A stretch of 8,569 nt of DNA, taken from positions 1-8,569 of the forward strand of contig DAHVMY010000055.1 of NCBI GenBank assembly GCA_027319585.1. The letters are read 5' to 3'. Within the stretch, counting starts at the first letter, position 1, and the number at the start of each line of letters is the position of its first letter. Origin of the DNA: AG-12 sp027319585. Lineage in GTDB: Bacteria > Chloroflexota > Dormibacteria > Aeolococcales > Bog-877. The notes below the pieces were generated by a model. The model was not told the origin of the DNA and ran no database searches. It was given only the letters and a program-made list of their open reading frames with translations. The position numbers and the translations under genes were made by a program. Shown here one piece after another: positions 6,167 through 8,569 of the stretch.

Positions 6167-7834
6167 TCAGGTCGCCCGGGGGCGGAAGTTGTGGAAGCGG
6201 GGCGGGTCAGGCATCGCGAGTTGGCGGAGGATGGCTTGCTGGCCAGGCGTGAGCTGTGAGCGCTGGGCCACGGTTCCGTGGTCGGTCGCGAGAGTCACCA
6301 GGTGAAGCCGTTGGAGCTCGTTGCGAAGGTTGCGCCAGGTCTGCCCGGTCTGATTCTCAGCCACCCGGACCAGCAGCAGGGCCAGCCAGCAGAGGACGAT
6401 GTGGGCCCTAATCCGGTCCTCCGTGCGGTGGTACACCGGGCGCAGATCCAGGGTGGTCTTCATGTCCCGCCACCCCCGCTCCACCTGCAGCAGCTGCTTG
6501 TAACCCACCGCGATCTCATCGGCGGTCATGTCGGGATCGGAGCTGCGCACCAGGTACTTGCCGTCCAGATGGGCCTCCCGGGCGACCGCCGCCCGGTCCA
6601 CCCGCAGCAGCCCGTTCTTGGTCACCCGTAGCAGCCGTCCCAGCCCCGGCTTGGTCTTGAGCCTGCCCAGCAGTTCCGAGCGCTTCGCAACGGAGAGCTG
6701 GTCACTGCCCTCCAGCTCATCCTCCAGCCTCAGCAGCATCCGCTCCCGGACCGCGGCATCCCGGACCGCCTGCTCGGGGTTGTAGCAGATCACAAAGCGG
6801 TCATCCTCCAGCACCACCTCCTTGACCTCGAGGTTCTCTGCCACCTGGTGGTAGCGACCCGGCCAGGAGAGTGCCAGGGATGCCTCCTTGGAGCCACTCC
6901 GCAGCTTCTCCCCGATGATGTAGTGCTGGCCGTCCCGGGACAGGTGGGCGCGGTTGTCAGCGGAGCTGAAGCCACGGTCGGCCACCCACACCACCCGGCC
7001 CAACTGCCAGCCCTGCAGGTCGTCGCGCACCTGGCGGATGAGCGGCGACTCCCCAGTACCCCCCGGCCAGCTCCACACTCGAATGGGGATCCCCTCTTTG
7101 GTCACCGCCATCCCGATCAGGACCTGGGGCAGGTCGGGCCGGTGGTCTTTGGAGTGGCCGTACTGGCGAAAGCCCAGCTTTACCACCTCGCCGTTCTCAT
7201 CGACCTGGTCGGGGTCCTCTTGGTCGGTCTCCCAGTAGGTGCTGGAGCCGTCGAAGAAGATCAAATCGACGCTGAGATCGAGCAACTCGGCGGTGTTGAA
7301 GAAGACCGTCTTGGCCAGCTCCTCCTCGCACTCCAAGAGAAAGTCCATGGCCCGATAACAGCTGTCATCGTCCACCTCGGGCAGCCCGGGGATGAACACC
7401 CGCTCCCGCACCCACTGGGTGCCGGCCAGCTTGGAGAGCGGCTCCAAGGCCCGGTTGGCGACCAGGGCGAAGAGCACTCGCTCGACTTTGGGATCCAGCT
7501 TGCGGCCCGCCAGCAGCCGCTTGACGGCTTGGTCGATCCCCACCTGGTGCCAGAGGTGGTCCAGCGCCAAGGCCCCACCCAGAGGACGAGAATCGATGAC
7601 CTCCACCTCGCCGGCGGTGCTGGCAGCTACGGCCTCGGCCGGGTCCAGGAAGCGGCTGATGCTGCGCACCAGTCGCGCCAGCCCCTCACGGTCGACACGG
7701 TCAGCTCGACCGAAGCTGTGGATGATCTCGGCTGTGGGTGCCCCGGTCACGGGGTTGCGCCGGTTGTGCGCCAGCTGGAGGTAGCTGACGGACTGGCCAT
7801 GTCGATCGGTGGCTCGCGTCTCGCGCAGATACAT
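6167..7834 (-). CDS. IS1634 family DDE transposase
   Basis: The 555-residue transposase would catalyse cut-and-paste movement of the surrounding element. The N-terminus, MYLRETRATDRHGQSVSYLQ, and an early IIHSFGRADRV segment are typical of IS1634-family proteins. A DDE catalytic triad is visible. D195 lies in LIFFDGSSTYWE, D286 in VVWVADRGFSS, and E452 in the signature Y445-x2-L-x3-E452-x6-K459 (YKQLLQVERGWRDMK). LDLRPVYHRTEDRIRAHI follows, ahead of a hydrophobic helix. Length and motif spacing look complete, with no frameshift or internal stop. The start is ATG at 7834. A possible promoter (TTGTGC, 17 bp, TAAAGT) sits just upstream inside the right end of the element. The long frame on the opposite strand is a shadow. 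Confidence 0.92.
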   Translation of the reverse strand: MYLRETRATDRHGQSVSYLQLAHNRRNPVTGAPTAEIIHSFGRADRVDREGLARLVRSISRFLDPAEAVAASTAGEVEVIDSRPLGGALALDHLWHQVGIDQAVKRLLAGRKLDPKVERVLFALVANRALEPLSKLAGTQWVRERVFIPGLPEVDDDSCYRAMDFLLECEEELAKTVFFNTAELLDLSVDLIFFDGSSTYWETDQEDPDQVDENGEVVKLGFRQYGHSKDHRPDLPQVLIGMAVTKEGIPIRVWSWPGGTGESPLIRQVRDDLQGWQLGRVVWVADRGFSSADNRAHLSRDGQHYIIGEKLRSGSKEASLALSWPGRYHQVAENLEVKEVVLEDDRFVICYNPEQAVRDAAVRERMLLRLEDELEGSDQLSVAKRSELLGRLKTKPGLGRLLRVTKNGLLRVDRAAVAREAHLDGKYLVRSSDPDMTADEIAVGYKQLLQVERGWRDMKTTLDLRPVYHRTEDRIRAHIVLCWLALLLVRVAENQTGQTWRNLRNELQRLHLVTLATDHGTVAQRSQLTPGQQAILRQLAMPDPPRFHNFRPRAT

Positions 7835-7842
7835 TGCCTACC

Positions 7843-7871
7843 ACTTTAGCAGCTCTGCCCGTTCTGCACAA
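7843..7871 (-). promoter_or_regulatory. Possible transposase promoter
   Basis: Read on the - strand, TTGTGC (7871-7866) is followed after 17 bp by TAAAGT (7848-7843), and the transposase ATG starts 8 bases later. The hexamers match consensus only partly, and the very short leader would limit ribosome binding. The assignment rests on spacing and position. Confidence 0.3.
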
Positions 7872-7968
7872 GGGTTGACGGCACCCTGTCTGTGCCTACA
7901 CGTTTCGCCTTGCGCAGCACCCCCTCGAGATCAAATGAGGCCCTCTGGACCACCTCAACTCCGATTTA

Positions 7969-7979
7969 CTGCGGAACCC
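7969..7979. repeat. Right terminal inverted repeat of the IS
   Basis: CTGCGGAACCC is the exact reverse complement of 6048-6058 and ends one base before the right copy of the target duplication. Confidence 0.85.
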
Positions 7980-7980
7980 A

Positions 7981-7987
7981 GGGTATT
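7981..7987. repeat. Right copy of the 7-bp target-site duplication
   Basis: GGGTATT matches 6038-6044 exactly and directly abuts the right end of the insertion sequence. Confidence 0.8.
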
Positions 7988-8274
7988 GCTACAGCCTCGA
8001 CTTGGGCACGATCGACATCGGCGGGCACAACCTCGCTGCCAGCCGCAAGTTCCGCAACCTGGCGGTCAACGACCTCGTCGCCTTCGTCGTTGACGACATC
8101 GTCCGGTGCCGGCCCTGGCGGGTGCGGTGCTTGGAGATCCGAGGCCACGCCGAGACGCCCCACGACCAGGATCCCCTGCAAACGGGCTTCACCACGGAGC
8201 TGATCCGCATCCACCGTGATCGTGTCCTGAGCTTCGGGCGGACCGGCGGTGGCGCTGGTGCTCCGCAGGGCTAA
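7981..8274 (+). pseudogene. PPOX-class (F420-type) oxidoreductase gene, 3' half
   Basis: This is the remainder of the gene begun at 5939. From the right duplication GGGTATT the frame reads GYCYSLDLGTIDIGGHNLAA, then SRKFRNLAVNDLVAFVVDDI, PWRVRCLEIRGHAET and ELIRIHRDRVLSFG, ending in TAA at 8272-8274. The GTIDIGG...SRKFRN and RGxEIRGxAE blocks are hallmarks of PPOX-class F420-dependent enzymes of about 130 residues. Joining base 6044 to base 7988 leaves one GGGTATT and gives a continuous 130-residue protein with no frameshift. The half on its own lacks a good start or ribosome site. The ancestral gene looks undamaged apart from the insertion, which argues that the event is recent. Confidence 0.82.
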
Positions 8275-8401
8275 TGAGGATCTGACTGTCTCCAGGGGTC
8301 AGCGGTCCCGTTGGGCACCGACCTCAGGAAATGGGGCTTACCCGTGAGTTTCGGGGCGGCCGCCAGCGATCGAGCGCTGGCCCGACACCGGGGCAAGGTG
8401 A
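8275..8401. other. Spacer with a 7-bp stem hairpin
   Basis: No gene is supported between the oxidoreductase stop and the hydrolase fragment. GCCAGCG at 8362-8368 and CGCTGGC at 8375-8381 can form a 7-bp stem with a 6-base loop; no T-tract follows, so it is a weak terminator candidate at best. Confidence 0.4.
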
Positions 8402-8569
8402 GACCGCGGCGACCCCAGGGTGCCGGCCAACCGCTTGATCGTCGGCCTGGCGGACTACGGCTATGACTGGAGCGCCGGGAGCACCAAGGCCGCCACCTTA
8501 TCGTTGGCGCAGATCCGCAGTCTGGTCACCAAGTACCACGTGCCCATCCAGCGCATGAGCGACGGGACG
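8402..8569 (+). pseudogene. Glycoside hydrolase family 18-like fragment, 5'-truncated, runs off the right edge
   Basis: The frame opens after a TGA at 8399-8401 and continues to the last base. From GTG 8420 it reads VPANRLIVGLADYGYDWSAG, then ATLSLAQIRSLVTKYHVPIQ. VPANRLIVGLADYGYDW matches the strand and loop after the catalytic region in GH18 proteins of the spore-germination YaaH or peptidoglycan-hydrolase type, where the pattern is P-x-x-K/R-h-h-h-G-h-x-x-Y-G-Y-D-W. The catalytic DxxDxDxE motif should lie about 80-100 residues earlier, and it is absent from all frames between 8275 and 8401. The gene has therefore lost its N-terminal half, or a frameshift or rearrangement separates it. A short functional protein from GTG 8420 is unlikely. 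The family call rests on about 50 residues. Confidence 0.5.

Larger units (their letters stand above)
6045..7980 (-). mobile_element. IS1634-type insertion sequence, complete, about 1.94 kb
   Basis: The element is bounded by the 7-bp direct repeat GGGTATT (6038-6044 and 7981-7987) and carries a perfect 11-bp terminal inverted repeat: GGGTTCCGCAG at 6048-6058 and CTGCGGAACCC at 7969-7979. The inverted repeat begins three bases inside the left boundary but one base inside the right boundary, so the exact tips are slightly ambiguous. It encodes a single transposase on the - strand with 122 bp of flank on the left and 146 bp on the right. The size fits the IS1634 family (formerly grouped with IS4). 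All parts appear intact, so it may still be active. It interrupts a PPOX-class oxidoreductase gene. Confidence 0.87.

Noticed and set aside
6848..7849. 333-codon + strand frame across the insertion sequence
   Set aside because: It is the antisense shadow of the transposase, which has its full DDE motif set on the - strand.
7875..7902. Outward promoter at the right IS end (TTGACG, 16 bp, TACACG)
   Set aside because: The -10 matches only three of six positions and the downstream gene half lacks a start codon with a ribosome site, so evidence is too thin.
1..8569. tRNA, rRNA or CRISPR array
   Set aside because: I saw no cloverleaf with acceptor and T-loop sequences, no rRNA signature and no regularly spaced repeats beyond those listed.

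Overview
The window is GC-rich, densely coding DNA. The likely host is an actinomycete or another high-GC Gram-positive-like lineage such as Chloroflexota. Supporting clues are a suf cluster with a Rieske-type gene, a PPOX/F420-type oxidoreductase gene, GTG starts and a probably leaderless toxin-antitoxin operon. No sequence here fixes the taxon.

Left third (1-2722, + strand): the 3' part of an iron-sulfur cluster assembly operon, sufD (5' end outside the window), a small Rieske [2Fe-2S] ferredoxin gene and sufS. Stop and start codons overlap at both junctions. SufS takes sulfur from cysteine, SufD belongs to the SufBCD scaffold, and the Rieske protein is probably an electron carrier. Neither sufC nor sufU lies where it is often found in Gram-positive clusters.

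Middle (2723-3668): no intact gene. A perfect 11-bp tandem repeat follows the sufS stop. Next comes a stretch (about 2751-3010) with a nested set of complementary stems that reads like a structured RNA, best matched from memory to the HEARO/omega RNA class, but with no IscB/IsrB gene beside it. After that is a frameshifted remnant of a transposase (about 3251-3648).

3669-5593 (- strand): an AbiE-like type IV toxin-antitoxin operon. A three-part antitoxin/regulator is read first and overlaps the nucleotidyltransferase toxin gene by 20 bp. Its promoter region holds a symmetric operator with four TACTTCC half-sites arranged about one dyad; the outermost half-site shares a base with the antitoxin start codon.

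Right third (5594-8569): a small PPOX-class oxidoreductase gene split by an IS1634-type insertion sequence of about 1.94 kb (6045-7980). The element is flanked by a 7-bp direct repeat, GGGTATT. Removing the element plus one repeat copy restores an uninterrupted 130-residue reading frame. The window ends in a 5'-truncated glycoside hydrolase family 18 fragment that runs off the right edge.

Overall, a housekeeping suf operon is followed by a mobile-element and defence-type accessory region: solo structured RNA, dead transposase, AbiE module, IS-disrupted gene and truncated hydrolase.
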